64,000 nucleotides of DNA from Limonium bicolor (taxonomy: Eukaryota; Streptophyta; Magnoliopsida; Caryophyllales; Plumbaginaceae). Position 1 is the first letter of the stretch; each line of letters opens with the position of its first letter. Both the position numbers and the translations under genes were made by a program. Positions 12,069-22,966 of the stretch are shown here, one piece after another. A model generated the notes under the pieces. It did no database searches, was not told where the DNA came from, and saw nothing but the letters and a program-made list of their open reading frames with translations. Location: NCBI GenBank assembly GCA_023374045.1, contig JAIOTZ010000285.1, positions 1 through 64,000 on the forward strand, given 5' to 3'.

Positions 12069-12163
12069 ATTAGGGCAAACTCTGTGTGGTGTGTCTGTAA
12101 TATTCCCCCTGAATAGCTTCACCAAGCTCGATAAAACTTGATAATGTACTTCCCCTCAATATG

Positions 12164-13847
12164 TGATAAGTGTCTAAATGAGCATGTTTTATGGGTGTAT
12201 TTCATATATTATATCAGTACTTTTCTTGCTCATTTCTCACTTATCGTATGGTTTTCCTCTGGTTTATGTTTTATTGATTATCTCACAAATTTATTGGTTA
12301 AACATGAGGAAAACCAAGCTAGGAACAAAGTAGACAAGAGACGAACGCATAGGCGCAAACGGCTCGAAAAACGGAGTCCAAACGAAGAAGAGAGCCGGTC
12401 AAAGTTCGCGAAAGAAAACAAGTCAAAGACTTGCGTCCGGGTTGCGTCCGCATAATTAAGGCCGGACAAGGGCCGGACGTGGGCAATTGCGTCCGCGGAA
12501 CCAAGGCCGGACAGAAGGCCGGACGTGAGTTGTGTTGTCCGTGTCTTGTCGCGAAACAAAGGCCGGACGTGGTTCAGTCCGTGGCGCGTCCGAGGCTTTT
12601 TGACCGGACAAGAAACAACACGTCCGCGGATATAAGGGCGGACAAGGGGCGGACGCACCAATTTGAAGAATATGTCCGTGGAATTATAGACGGACAAGGG
12701 GCGGACGTGAGCAATTTGAGAAATGTGTTCGTGGATAAATGGACGGACAGAAACAAGGACGCGTGTAAATGCAACGCAGATCCAGAAATTAGCGACAGAC
12801 TTTGGTGTGTTTATCTTCTTCGTTGGGCGCCTGCAAACATATCTATCTACTACTTCAGCCATATCAGGCGCCTGTCGACAGTTCCTCACGCGTTCTGCCG
12901 CCCCAATCCATTCCTTAAAATCCTCACGCGGTGTTCCCTCTGTCTTCTTCCTCTTCCTTTCTTCTATAAAACCCACGCTGCTTCTGCTCAAATAAACCAT
13001 CCCTTCCTGAATCCAAATTAGACCACAGTTTATCATCGTTCCACACCTACGATCCATTCCATCCTCTTATCTCCCACTTCTCCATTTTATTTTCATTCTT
13101 CATTCCACCACGAAGCAGAAGCACGATAAGAAGAAGAGAAGAAAAAGGGAGCTGGAGCAGAAGCGAATCGCAGTCCAGTCTCCGCCGGCAGTCTCCAAAT
13201 TAATGGCTATCTCTGCTTTCTTTTTATTTCTGTTAATGTCTGAGTGATTTTTACTCGTATCCTAGGATGGGGTTTGATCCTAATATTACTTAAATAAATA
13301 TTTGTCACCTGTTTCACTTATTAAACTTGTTTTAATTCCTTTCAGCAAATATTGTTAAATGCTTAGCGTGACAAACTACTACATTTATTTGGTAACTATC
13401 AACATATGATTTTGAGATAGTCAAGGTACCACAAAGGAATAAACCTTGGAATTTACACTCCGGATTGAGCAGGAAAATACTGAGGCTATTACTAAGAGTT
13501 CGTAACTGACAATTATTAACTCTAATAGACAATAAATAATTGAGACATGGTTATAAAATTGTTTAAGTAATTTAGGCAATTCCCCCGCTATCCTAGGATA
13601 CCTTTTTCCATCCATTTACTTTATTTTACAGTGTTTATTATTTCTGCACCAATCCTAAAAATCAAGCTTGCCTCCGGCTAAACCCCAATTTACATTTTAT
13701 GCACATTTATCTTTTTTTGTACATTTACTAACTTGATAATTAATTAGATAGTTGCGAAGTCTCTGTGGATACGACCTTGTTGTACTACAAAGATTGGGTT
13801 CACTGCCCATAGTTAGCAAGATAGTTTAACTACTATTTTGCCCAACA
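12164..13847 (+). mobile_element. Solo LTR of a TGATAAG-type gypsy family (F), with 5-bp target duplication
   Basis: The 1684-bp unit begins TGATAAGTGTCTAAATGAGC and ends TTGCCCAACA. A perfect ATATG duplication flanks it (12159-12163 and 13848-13852). It sits inside the copia element between the envelope-like frame and the polypurine tract. The start and the tail (CTCTGTGGATACGACC near 13760) are typical of plant Tat-like Ty3/gypsy LTRs. No primer site follows, so it is solo. It contains an array of CCGGAC stem-loops at 12432-12750. Confidence 0.9.
12432..12750. repeat. GTCCG/CGGAC stem-loop array in solo LTR F
   Basis: Four to five units of about 60-75 bp each contain GCGTCCGCGG-like left arms, a middle GGCCGGACA segment and a right arm GGCCGGACGTG. 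CGTCCG pairs with CGGACG. The later units drift to GGGCGGAC and GACGGAC while the left arms stay TCCGCGG or TCCGTGG. The array is GC-rich inside an AT-rich LTR. Confidence 0.85.
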
Positions 13848-14062
13848 ATATGCAGTCCCAAAATATGGAAACCAAATCAAAACAAAACTTGCATTTGAAG
13901 ATACCAAGAGCAAAGGCTAATAATGTTGATCAAAAGTCATAGCTCAACAGCAATATTCCAGAAATAGCAAACAACAGTAGCTCAAGAGCATAGATCCAGA
14001 CACACATATTAGTTTCCCCCTTTTACTGAATCAAAAGAGGAGAATCAGAAGTCAAAAGAAGT

Positions 14063-14734
14063 CTAGCAATCAATCCAAAAATATAAGTCTATTACACAGC
14101 AGAAACCACAACAGCCTAACCACATGACCAAGAACAAAAGGACAAAAGTAAAACATTTGGAGGTGGGTTCAGGCTCCAAGGAAGAAGAGGCATTTTGAGT
14201 GGAAAGCTGGGACTCAATGGCTAGCATTCTATACTCCAAGGCATGTTGGTTGGCGATTAAGGTGTTGATCATGGCTAAAAGAGTAGACTCATGGGAGGTG
14301 AGCTGAGGACGAGGAAGCGAGGTATCTTGATGAGGTGGGGGATTCTTCAGCTGCCAACCAGAAGAAGTATGTTCAATAGACATCTTGGCAAGCGTGTGAC
14401 TTCCCAAATAGTGATAACTTTTCAAGGAAACACCCTCCATCGTGTCCACCGGTATATGGTAGAACTGAAAAACCTTCCTAAGCCATAGCGAGTAGGCAAC
14501 CACAGGTTTCTGACCATTGATTATGCGCTTCCAGTGCTCAATCATGATCTTTGGTAAAGAGATTTCCAGTTTGTGTTCAAGACACCACATCAACGCTAAA
14601 TCAATCGGAGTGACACGCTCCCTCATATCATTTCGCGGAGTAAGAACCTGATAAGCAAACAGGTGTAGCAGCCTAGGAAGTGCATCAAAATCATGCTGCA
14701 TGTAATTATGAAGACGTGAACTAGAAGAAGTCAA
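14063..14734 (-). pseudogene. Envelope-like frame of the copia element, C-terminal part
   Basis: About 220 codons are open downstream of pol. The protein has a helical region rich in Leu and Trp, a Pro/Ser-rich linker (around residues 125-145), a heptad-like stretch (ANQHALEYRMLAIESQL) and a strongly hydrophobic C-terminal segment that could span a membrane (about residues 192-215). That layout, coiled coil then transmembrane end, is the one described for the envelope-like frames of sireviruses, whose role is unproven. It is displaced by a frameshift from the preceding piece at 14818-15474, and a stop interrupts the stretch between them. I did not recognise a specific enzyme domain. Confidence 0.6.
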
Positions 14735-14817
14735 CCCATAATGTTTCTGGACATCACGGAGAGGAACAACATCAATTTTCTAAGGGTTGAAATCAGACAA
14801 ACCAGCAAGCAGAACCT

Positions 14818-15474
14818 TTAGGATGTTGGCAAGCAAACCAGGAGACAACATGATGCAAATTGCATTAGGGATTCTAGATAATACACCGATTCCGAACTGA
14901 AAAGAAAGTCCCACTTCTGAAACTCTATGTATTCAATGATTTCAACTAAGTCATGAACCCTTAACCACTGACAGTCGATGATCTTGCCCATGATAATATC
15001 AGACGGCTGAACATTGCGAATAAAAAGCAGATTCTGTGGAAATGGACGTGTACCATTGGAGGATGGAACTGAAGCATGAGAACACGGACGAGAAACTGTA
15101 ACTTTACGTTTCTTGGAGCTTTTTGATCCCGTTCCCGTGACAACGGTCAGCGGCGTCTTCGTAGAAGCTGGCAAATGGCCAGGTGACGATGGCGCATGGC
15201 GTTTGCGCTGATTTCTGGTATGAGGATGCGTCGTCAGCTCGTCCGTAGGTGGAGAGTCGACATAGTCAACCGAAGCAACACCAAGAGAATCCGCAGCCTG
15301 GGAGGACTTGGAGACAGAATTAGGCGCATTTGCAGATAAGGTATCGGCCGCGGTGCGCAAGGAGTTGGTGGTGGAGTGTAGCAGCGAGAGTGATAGTAGA
15401 GGGTTTTGAGGGTTGTCTGGTAGGGCATCAGTGTTTGGGTCAAGGGCGGGTTTCTGGGGTTGGGGCTCAGTCAT
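14818..15474 (-). pseudogene. Envelope-like frame of the copia element, N-terminal part
   Basis: The likely start is the ATG at 15474 (MTEPQPQKPALDPN). Upstream the frame stays open to 15585 without an ATG. The protein is low-complexity: Pro, Ser and Thr-rich for about the first 110 residues, then a basic patch (NQRKRHAPSS, SSKKRKVTV) that looks like a nuclear-localisation signal, then a more structured region from about residue 150 (LLFIRNVQPSDIIMG). It ends in a frameshift near 14880. It lies between the end of pol (15909) and the polypurine tract, where sireviruses keep their extra frame. Function is unknown. Confidence 0.55.
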
Positions 15475-15908
15475 GGATGGGTTGGGGTTGAGAGCCGAAG
15501 AATGACGGCTAGAGGTTGAGAAGAAGTAGTGGGAGAGACGGAAGCCATGGAAGCGAAAAGAGAGAAGTGGAAACGAAAAAAACAAGAAAAATAAACAAGG
15601 GTGCAGTATCGAAATGAGAAATGGCAGTATAGAAACGAAGAAGATATCGCGTGTCTGCTCGTATTATTTTTTTTCTTTTTCTTTTTATTTTTTTATAAAG
15701 AATAAAAGCAAACACAGATGAAGGAAAAACAAACAAACTCAACAAGAAAATAAAGGATGTGAAAAAAAAGACATGTGGTAGACTGCTGTGGGACGACTAG
15801 TAACAAACTCACAATTCGGAATTGAAAACTAAGACGAAAAAAGACCCCTTAAACCACACTTCTGAAACAACAAAAGAAAGAAACAAATAGGACACTGGAC
15901 CCATACCT

Positions 15909-16624
15909 TATGGTGTGTTGATCATACCAACCTCGAAGCGAAGGTAGCAGAATTGATCTCGACTCAAGGGTTTGGTGAAGATGTCAGGAATTTGAGTGTT
16001 GGTGGGACAATGAAGTAATTGCACGTTGCCTTTCTCAACTTAATCACATAGAAAATGATGATGAATCTCTATATGCTTTGATCTTGAATGATGAACTAGA
16101 TTCTTTGCAAGCTCAATGATACTGGTATTGTCATAATAAATAGGAACAGGCCCATAATTAATGCCAAAATCATGAAGTTGATGACGAAGCCACAATGTCT
16201 GTGCACAACAAGCCGCAGCAGCAACATACTCAGCCTCAGTAGTAGAAAGAGCAACAACAACCTGTTTGCGAGAGGACCATGAAATGAGACTGTTACCCAG
16301 AAACTGGGCAGACCCAGATGTGCTCTTTCGATCAGTCAGTGACCCACCGAAGTTAGCCTCATACGCTAGCAACGTAGGTGAAGTTCCTGCATGATAAAAT
16401 AAACCAAGTGTTAACATACCACAGAGATAACAAAATATTCATTTAACGACCTTGACATGAGGAATCCGTGGAGAGGACTGAAATCTAGCACAGAAACAGA
16501 CGCTATGCATAATATCCGATCGACTTGTGGTGAGATACAATAAGGAGCCAATCATTCCTCTGTAGTTTTTTTCATCAGCAAGCTCTGCTGTAGACTCAGT
16601 ACCAAGGCGTAGAGTGGTGGACAT
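15909..16624 (-). pseudogene. Copia pol: end of reverse transcriptase and RNase H
   Basis: The RT C-terminal block (YRGMIGSLLYLTTSRSDIM) is followed, after a short shift, by RNase H. Its hallmarks are GSLTDRKSTSGSAQFLG, SLISWSSRKQ, VALSTTEAEYVA and SKHIEIHHHF. The frame is broken at 16040 by a stop after FLCD. The remaining C-terminus (IPDIFTKPLSRDQF) continues to a stop at 15909. RNase H removes RNA from the RNA:DNA hybrid during reverse transcription in the virus-like particle. With a stop and an upstream break, this copy cannot make a full enzyme. Confidence 0.9.
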
Positions 16625-16709
16625 AGGTGTAGGTGAGGACTTAGCATCATGAAACTGATACTTAGTGAGAAGCTCAGACTTATACTTCGTTTGACTTATA
16701 TGTGTTCCA

Positions 16710-17411
16710 TCAGGTGTTTAACGAATTTGCGACCCAAGGAAATATGTAATTAAGTTCACCCATGTTGCTCATTTGAAACTCAGTAGACATAAGAGTCTCA
16801 AATTCCTTGGCCAAAGTCAAATTTGTAGAGCCAAAGATGATGTCATCAACATAAATATGGATGAGTAACATCTCAGAACCGAGATTCCGCAAGAACAAGG
16901 TACGATCAACTGTGCCACGACTGAAGCCCTGGTGAAGTAAGAAAGTTGTAAGCCTATCATACCAAGCTCGAGGAGCTTGTTTAAGTCCATAAAGAGCCTT
17001 TTTGAGACGAAAGACATCATTTGGGCGGTCTGGACTTTCAAAACCAGGAGGCTGAGAAACATACACTTCTTCCTTCAGATAGCCATTCAAAAAAGCACAC
17101 TTCACATCCATCTGATATAACTGAAATCGATTTGCCACAGCGAAAGCAATGAGTAACCGTATAGCTTCAAGACGTGCTACGGGAGCAAAAATCTCATCAA
17201 AATCCAAACCTTCCTACTGGTTATAACCTTTTGCTACCAAGCGAGCCTTGTTCCTAGAGATATTTCCCAGTTCATCAAGCTTGTTCCTGAACACCCACTT
17301 AGTGCCAATGATGTTATGATGATCAGGACATGGAACCAACTCCCAAACATCATTGCGCCGAAACTCATTGAGTTCCTCGTGCATCGCGTTAATCCAGTCT
17401 GAATCTGACAA
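16710..17411 (-). pseudogene. Copia pol: reverse transcriptase
   Basis: The N-terminal block WELVPCPDHHNIIGTKWVF...KARLVAKGYNQ is followed, after an in-frame stop near 17212, by [49 protein letters not shown] and the catalytic YVDD ([14 protein letters not shown]). These are the canonical copia RT motifs in order. The polymerase copies element RNA to cDNA. The frame ends at 16710, where it shifts before the RNase H part. Upstream it is cut off from integrase by the MITE at 17422-17931, which sits between EPKTVRE and SDSDWINAMHEE. Confidence 0.95.
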
Positions 17412-17421
17412 TGCTTCACGC

Positions 17422-17931
17422 TAGGGGTGTCAAAATCAGGTTTTGGGTCGGGTTGAGCTCAACCCGACCCGAAAATAGTTTTGGTCAACCCGAACCCGAC
17501 CCGAACCCGGAGCGGGTTGTACTTCTTTAACCCGAACCCGGAGCGGGTTGACCCGAACCAGACCCATTTTTTCAAAAATTTATTTTATTTTTAAAATTTT
17601 GTATTATTTAATAAAAAATATAATACTATAATATTAATTAATTATTATGTACAATATATAATCATTTGTTATCGGTTAAAGGTTTATTTTAGTCATAAAT
17701 TAATCATTAAATACTAATTAAATCATTAAATATAACATATTTTCTATTTTTAATTAATTTTTTTTCGGGTTACGGGTTAGCGGGTTCAACCCGAACCCGA
17801 AGCGGGTTTCAATGACCCAACCCGAACCCGACCCGAAAATTATTTTGGGTCAAAAATCATAACCCGAACCTAGCTTTTTACGGGTCGGTTTCGGGTCGGA
17901 TTTCGGGTTCGGGTCAAGATTGACATCCCTA
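17422..17931. mobile_element. hAT-type MITE inserted in the copia pol gene
   Basis: The 510-bp element has terminal inverted repeats TAGGGGTGTCAAAATC and, at the other end, the complement of TAGGGATGTCAATC. An 8-bp target duplication flanks it, CTTCACGC (17414-17421) and CTTCGCGC (17932-17939), with one mismatch. Eight-base duplications and TAGGG ends are typical of the hAT superfamily. The body is made of repeated AACCCGAACCCG and GGGTCGGGTT motifs in opposing orientation around an AT-rich core, so the whole can fold on itself. It encodes nothing. Confidence 0.9.
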
Positions 17932-17939
17932 CTTCGCGC

Positions 17940-19200
17940 ACCGTTTTGGGTTCAAGTTGTGACAGGAATCCATGATAAGCACAGAAACTGTGAGCAGCGG
18001 AACGTGTCTGGACACCTGCGAGTATGTCTGTGATAATATTATCTATATTCACACCGGGTGCTTGACGGGTGGTAGGAGCACGCAGAATGGTGGACAAATT
18101 TTCAGGTGGGTTGCACTGAGGTTGTACCTCAGTATTATCAAGAGGTGGAATCACGGGCGGATTTGCGTCCGTGTCACACAACTGATCTTCCTGTGTAGCA
18201 ACTGGGATAGTGTGGTCGTCATCTGACTCTGTTACAGGCTCAGGTGTCTGGTCACGGATGAAAGATGGTTCATGTGAAGACTGTGTATCCCTTCCTCCGA
18301 AGTTAGTTTCATCAAACTTCACATTATCGGATTCTTCTATAATTAGGGTATGTTTGTTAAACACCCTATAAGCTTTGCTACTTTGAGCATATCCCAAGAA
18401 GACACCTTCATTACTGCGATTATCGAACTTGCCCAGATTTGTAGCTTTTTGATTTAGAATGAAGCAACGACATCCAAAAACCTGGAGTAGAGAAATTGAC
18501 GGCTTTCGTCCTTTAAACAACTCATAAGGAGTTTTAAGCAAAATTGGTCTGATCAAAGCCCTGTTGAGTATGTAACAAGCTGTGTTCACAGCTTCTCCCC
18601 AAAAACTTTGTGATAAACCGCTACTGTTGAGCATCGTGCGAGCCATTTCTTGTAGAGTTCTATTCTTGTGTTCGACCACTCCATTCTACTGTGGAGTACG
18701 CGAAGCTGAGTAAGTATGATTAATACCCTTGTCAGTGCAATACTCAATGAAATGACAATTCAAAAACTTTGTTCCTTAATCAGAGTGAATCCACTTAACA
18801 GTCCGTTCTGTTTGAGTCTGTAACTGAGTGACGAGAGCTTTGAATTGTTCAAACGTCTGATCTTTGGATAAAAGCTACTTAACCCATGTGAACCTAGAAT
18901 AATCATCTACGACAACGAGAATGTATTTCTTTCCCGATCTGCTCTCAACTCGCATAGGTCCCATCAAATCCATATGTAACAGCTCAAGAGGACTGGTAGT
19001 ACTTATAACAGTTTTTGCAGTGTGATTAACCCGGACTTGCTTGCTCAACGCGCAGTCCTTACATACTGCTGACGAATCAAGAGTTTTCGCTGGGAGACCG
19101 GCAACAAGTCCTTTCATACGCAGTTGATTTATAAGTCAAAAATGTGCATGACCAAGACGTCGATGCCATAAATGTACATCCTCTACTGTTGCAGTGAGAC
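17940..19200 (-). pseudogene. Copia pol: integrase (with gag-pre-integrase zinc region)
   Basis: The zinc-binding part (HLWHRRLGH ... CKDCALSKQ) precedes the catalytic core: HMDLMGPM carries the first Asp, KWIHSD the second, and VEHKNRTLQEMART the Glu. The C-terminal region contains SFWGEAVNTACYILNR, TPYELFKGRKP and GYAQSSKAYRVFN, all typical of copia integrase. Stops occur after FTWVK (about 18875), next to WIHSD, and just before NGVVEHKN. A further stop lies in HAHF*LINQL. Integrase would insert cDNA into the genome, but this copy is dead. The last coding bases abut the MITE duplication. Confidence 0.92.
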
Positions 19201-19375
19201 ACGATACATCATGACTGAGATTGTTTCTGTAAAATCAAGCAGAAAAGTTAGTTTTGGGTACCCAGACTTGCTTGGGCCCGGTGGTATATGAGTATAAACT
19301 TCTGTTAACTCATGTTGAGTGTAAACCCACTTCATGAGTATGCTTAACCCTAGAATTTTTTGCTCTAAGTTTGTT

Positions 19376-19417
19376 ACACTGCCAAATAGAATGCCCAAAT
19401 TGCCTACAATACCTACA
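19376..19417 (-). pseudogene. Second zinc knuckle of the copia element, out of frame
   Basis: The minus strand encodes CRYCRQFGHSIWQC, a CX2CX4HX4C knuckle, in the integrase frame rather than the gag frame. It is followed by a GPKQVWVPK-like segment seen in the gag-protease linker of this lineage. Only about 200 bases separate the knuckle from the integrase motif HLWHRRLGH, so the protease domain that normally lies here is absent. Confidence 0.7.
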
Positions 19418-19431
19418 AGTAGTTTCAAACT

Positions 19432-20025
19432 TCATGTGTCTGAGCTAATCTGATGATGAAATTTTCTCACCTTTTCCTGGTTATAACCCAGTCCCTCCTT
19501 ATCTGTACTTTTCGTGCTCAGCATCCTACAAAGATTAATTTTTCCAGAATACCACACAGGATTTTTCTGAGTTTGTAACTCAAGTTCTCGGTTTTTCTTG
19601 AGAACTTCATCAGTAAGAGATGCAACTTCCTTATTCAGATTCTCATTACGATTAATCAATTATTCAAACTCAACATGTGCCCAGTTTGGTAGAGTAGCAA
19701 CTCTAGAGACCAATGGACCTATAAATTTAACACATGTATCTTGTGAGCTGTCTGTTGTTTCTGAATCAGTTGAATTTTTGAGTTCTCTTATTTTCTCTTC
19801 TAACTTAACTATCTTATCCTCATACTCAAGTTTTTGTGATTCTAATTTCAGCACAGTTTCAGATAAGAGATCAAACATTTGTTGCTTTGTCAAACACTCA
19901 AAAGACTCTTGAACATGAACCAAACTAACCTCACTACCCGGGAGAGCCTTTTCCCACTTTTCAGTTGCCATAAGACAGAATTCGATATCCATATGTGACT
20001 CATCTACATGTGCAATTGCCGTCAT
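19432..20025 (-). pseudogene. Copia gag C-terminal, coiled-coil-rich spacer
   Basis: This lies in the same frame as gag (stop at 20050), interrupted by further stops near 20035 and at 19660. The region is helical and highly charged (KLESQKLEYEDKIVKLEEKIRELKN, shown here in part as EYEDKIVKLEEKIREL), with heptad spacing, then NRNENLNKEVASLTDEVLKK. Such coiled coils between the two knuckles are usual in long sirevirus-type gag proteins and probably support particle assembly. Broken by stops. Confidence 0.7.
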
Positions 20026-20049
20026 ACACGCTTGATCCTCGTTTTAAGG

Positions 20050-21021
20050 TTATGAGTCTGTACCTGAGCCATCATCTCCCCAGGCTGCAGCAACAGTCAT
20101 TAAGAATTTCTTGACCTTCTCCTGAAAATTGTCTCTTTGGGGCAACGAGCAATTTTTGACCTCATGTCCAGGTTTGTTGCACCTGAAACAGATTATTGGA
20201 CCCTTCTTCGATTTGTTACGATTGAACTTAGCATTCTGACCTCGTCGTCCTCCAAAAATTCTTCGAATACCATTGGCTATCATGGTAATCTCCTCTTCTT
20301 CATCTATCTCATCCACATCTGTCTCAGCAGTACTTTTACGGGATTTTAAAGCTAAGCCTTTGCTTGCAGTCGAAAAAGACGTAGTCCCTTTCATCTTACC
20401 CTCATAGACCATCAACTCAGTTCCTAACTCTTCAACTGACATTTTTGATAAGTCCTTGGTTGCTTCCAACAAGGTTGTGTAGTGCAACCAATCTTTTCCA
20501 AGACTGTCAAGACACCTTTCATTTATAGTGAAGTTATCCAGTGTAACACCCACAGTCTTCATGTCACTTAAGATCTTGTCGAATTTCTTAACAGTCCGAG
20601 TAATAGACTCTCCGTCCAGCATCCTGAAATTATCAAACTGTCTCATGTACTGTTTTCCCTTTGCCTTTTTGATTGAATCAGTTCCTTCATAGGCAACCTT
20701 AAGGAAACTCCAAACTTCTTTAGTGGTCTGTATGCCCAACACTTTCTGTTGGTCTCCCTCCGTTAGTGAAGACACTATTACTCTCAACGCCTGCTTGATC
20801 TTATTGAGTAGCTTCTTGTAGTTTCCATTCCAATCCTTCTTTTCCTTTGGCTTGGACACTCCTCCTTCTGTAATTTGTGGAACCAGATCACCTTTTGTCA
20901 CAACTGTCCACAAATCATAGTCAATCGACATCAGTTGATGTCCCATCTGTTCACACCAGCACGCATAATTGAACTTAGTGAGCTTCGGTGCTTTGACGTT
21001 ATAAGAACCTATGTTGACCAC
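20050..21021 (-). pseudogene. Copia gag (capsid and zinc knuckle)
   Basis: About 323 codons are open. The capsid-like region has the motifs FNYACWCEQMGHQLMS (residues 19-34), LGIQTTKEVWSFLKVAYEG and MRQFDNFRMLDGESITR, typical of the copia gag polyprotein family. An acidic stretch (DEIDEEEEITM) and a basic stretch (GGRRGQNAKFNRNKSKKG) precede the zinc knuckle CFRCNKPGHEVKNC near residue 280. The frame begins at a GTG codon. No ATG lies between the upstream in-frame TAG and the conserved region, so the start codon is lost. It forms the particle that packages element RNA. The primer site and LTR lie directly upstream. Confidence 0.9.
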
Positions 21022-21071
21022 CCTTGGAATATTTCTCTTCTAATTTTCCAAAGGGAAAAAAAGGGAACCTT

Positions 21072-21083
21072 GCTCTGATACCA
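21072..21083 (-). promoter_or_regulatory. Primer-binding site of the copia element (tRNA-iMet)
   Basis: On the minus strand this reads TGGTATCAGAGC two bases after the LTR ends at 21086. It is complementary to the 3' end of plant initiator tRNA-Met, the usual primer for copia and many gypsy elements. Confidence 0.95.
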
Positions 21084-21085
21084 AT

Positions 21086-21626
21086 TGAAGGTTCTTGCAA
21101 TGGTAGTTCTTTGTGAGGTAGTTACTCAAAACGAATAGGGAATATTAGTAACAGACTGATTATGAACTAAGTAACCTAGAAAAACAGAAAGTTAAAACAA
21201 AGACTTGAAATCACGTGAATCCTCACTTCATTAACACGTATCAACCATGATACAAACTATATGCACAAGGAGAACATGCTCTCCAAGTGCTTTCACGTAA
21301 CAATACTAGATTCTTTCTCAATCTAGTGATTTTATAAGTTCTCTCGAGAGCTCTCCCTCAATCTCTATTTTCTTTCTAATGGAAAAACGTAATTTTGCTA
21401 CAACTAACAATATTACTTATATACACACGATATTACTAAAGCTAAAACTTAAGAAGATAAAAATAAATATTTTTATCACAAATATCTCCCTAAAATCTCT
21501 CCAACAAAGATTCTCTCAAAACGTGATCTTCATTCTTTGATACTCTTCAGACTTCAGATTACTGTGTATGTAACTCAGACACGGTATGTAACACAGAGTT
21601 ACTAATTAAATTAAAAAACACCAACA
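21086..21626 (-). mobile_element. Upstream (5') LTR of the copia element
   Basis: This 541-bp LTR pairs with 11471-12053. It ends in CTTCA beside the primer site and begins TGTTGGTG at 21626, followed by the duplication ACTCC. It lacks about 45 bp present in its partner. Confidence 0.95.
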
Positions 21627-21631
21627 ACTCC

Positions 21632-22280
21632 TACATTATTATTGGGTTGAGTTTTTATCATTTTAATAGTTCAGTGGATTCATTAATTGGTCAAAGGTTT
21701 GATAACTTTGCAGTTGTTTATGAGCTCGAGAGTGAGGTCTTGTTGTTTGGGAGGAGTTATTTTGTTGAGGCAATATGTTGGTGAATGAGTGGTGATCGGA
21801 AGGTGAAGGTCATGAGTTGAGGCTAGTGGCCACAATTACGGAAGTGTTGATACATAGTTGCGTCAAGGTGAATCATGACGCCAAATTGGCTTCACATGTT
21901 AGTGAGTGTCGAGAATTTAAGTAGCAATTGGCCTCAGATTTTGTATCTCCAATGGATATTGTGTTTGTGATAAATCTTTCAAAATAAGTGATTTAGGCCA
22001 ACGGCTGTGCACAAATAGCTCTGGTAAGTGAGAAATGTCATTTAACTTCGTGTTTATCTGCCATGGGTGCATGGCTTATTTTCTGTTTTTTTTATTCCAC
22101 CAATTCTTAGTTTATATGACTACAACGGAATTTCATAAGTGGGATGCATAGGAGGTCAATGAGCAATAAAAAAAGGTCTATGAATTGTGTTCTCAGACAA
22201 GAGGCATATGCAAAATGTGGAAGCTAAGTCCTTTTTCATGGTGGAATATTTGTGACATATTTGATTACATAATTACAACA
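21632..22280. other. Old sequence right of the copia insertion, no recognised feature
   Basis: This is the continuation of 11008-11470 before copia arrived. It contains no open frame of note and no repeat I recognise. A T-rich run (about 22077-22096) might be the poly-A tail of the minus-strand LINE fragment that follows. Confidence 0.5.
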
Positions 22281-22935
22281 TATTAAGGTGGTTCATGGCT
22301 AGATCACATGTGGGTCTTGCATTCTTCTCCAATAACATATTGATTCATACAATAAAACCAAAACAAAAACTAACATACATACCAAAGGAAAAAAATCCTA
22401 AGTGCAACCGCCACCGCGAGGATTTACATAAAACTTCTTCTGATAGGAATCACACCCAAGAGAGAGGTGTGGGTACTGGCTAAGTACGTACCCACTATTC
22501 GGTACTGGCTCATATCGAAGAACTTACCTGTGGTGTTGGCTTAGACACATACAAGTTTCAGAAACCACCATATTCCATGTATGCACATTTAAATTTTTCC
22601 TTTTTAAGGAAATATTAACACATTCAGCGCTATTTCTATTAATATGTGTTATTTTTATACCTGTTTAAAAAACAAAAAAAATATTACTTTCATTAGTCTT
22701 TACGTAAGTTGAAAATATATAATTTCTCCCTAAAGATCTACACTTTGCATCAAGTATGTGTGCATTAATATTCTTATCCCTTGGAATATAAACCCAATCT
22801 ATACTACCAAATTACCCAACATAAGCAAAAAATATCCTTCAAAACCAAGACACATATACAGATTGACCCTCTTCACCCTTCGGCCGATCAACAACACTTA
22901 AATAGTCCGAGTGTATCACCCCCAACCTAAACCCA

Positions 22936-22966
<31 letters not shown>

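Larger units (their letters stand above)
11471..21626 (-). mobile_element. Complete but decayed Ty1/copia element, sirevirus-like
   Basis: The element is bounded by a perfect 5-bp duplication ACTCC (11466-11470 and 21627-21631). On the minus strand the order is LTR, iMet primer site, gag with zinc knuckle, a coiled-coil-rich spacer, a second zinc knuckle, integrase, reverse transcriptase, RNase H, an envelope-like frame, polypurine tract and LTR. Integrase before reverse transcriptase marks it as copia. The extra frame after pol and the long gag suggest the sirevirus lineage. Protease is missing, and several stops and frameshifts break gag and pol. A solo gypsy LTR (12164-13847) and a hAT MITE (17422-17931) are inserted in it. 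Without them the element would be about 7.9 kb. Confidence 0.92.

Noticed and set aside
12278..13057. 259-codon open frame on the minus strand
   Set aside because: It runs through the CCGGAC stem-loop array of solo LTR F. The frame on the opposite strand (12431-13021) is also long. Repeats rich in GTCCG without stop codons explain both. No domain seen.
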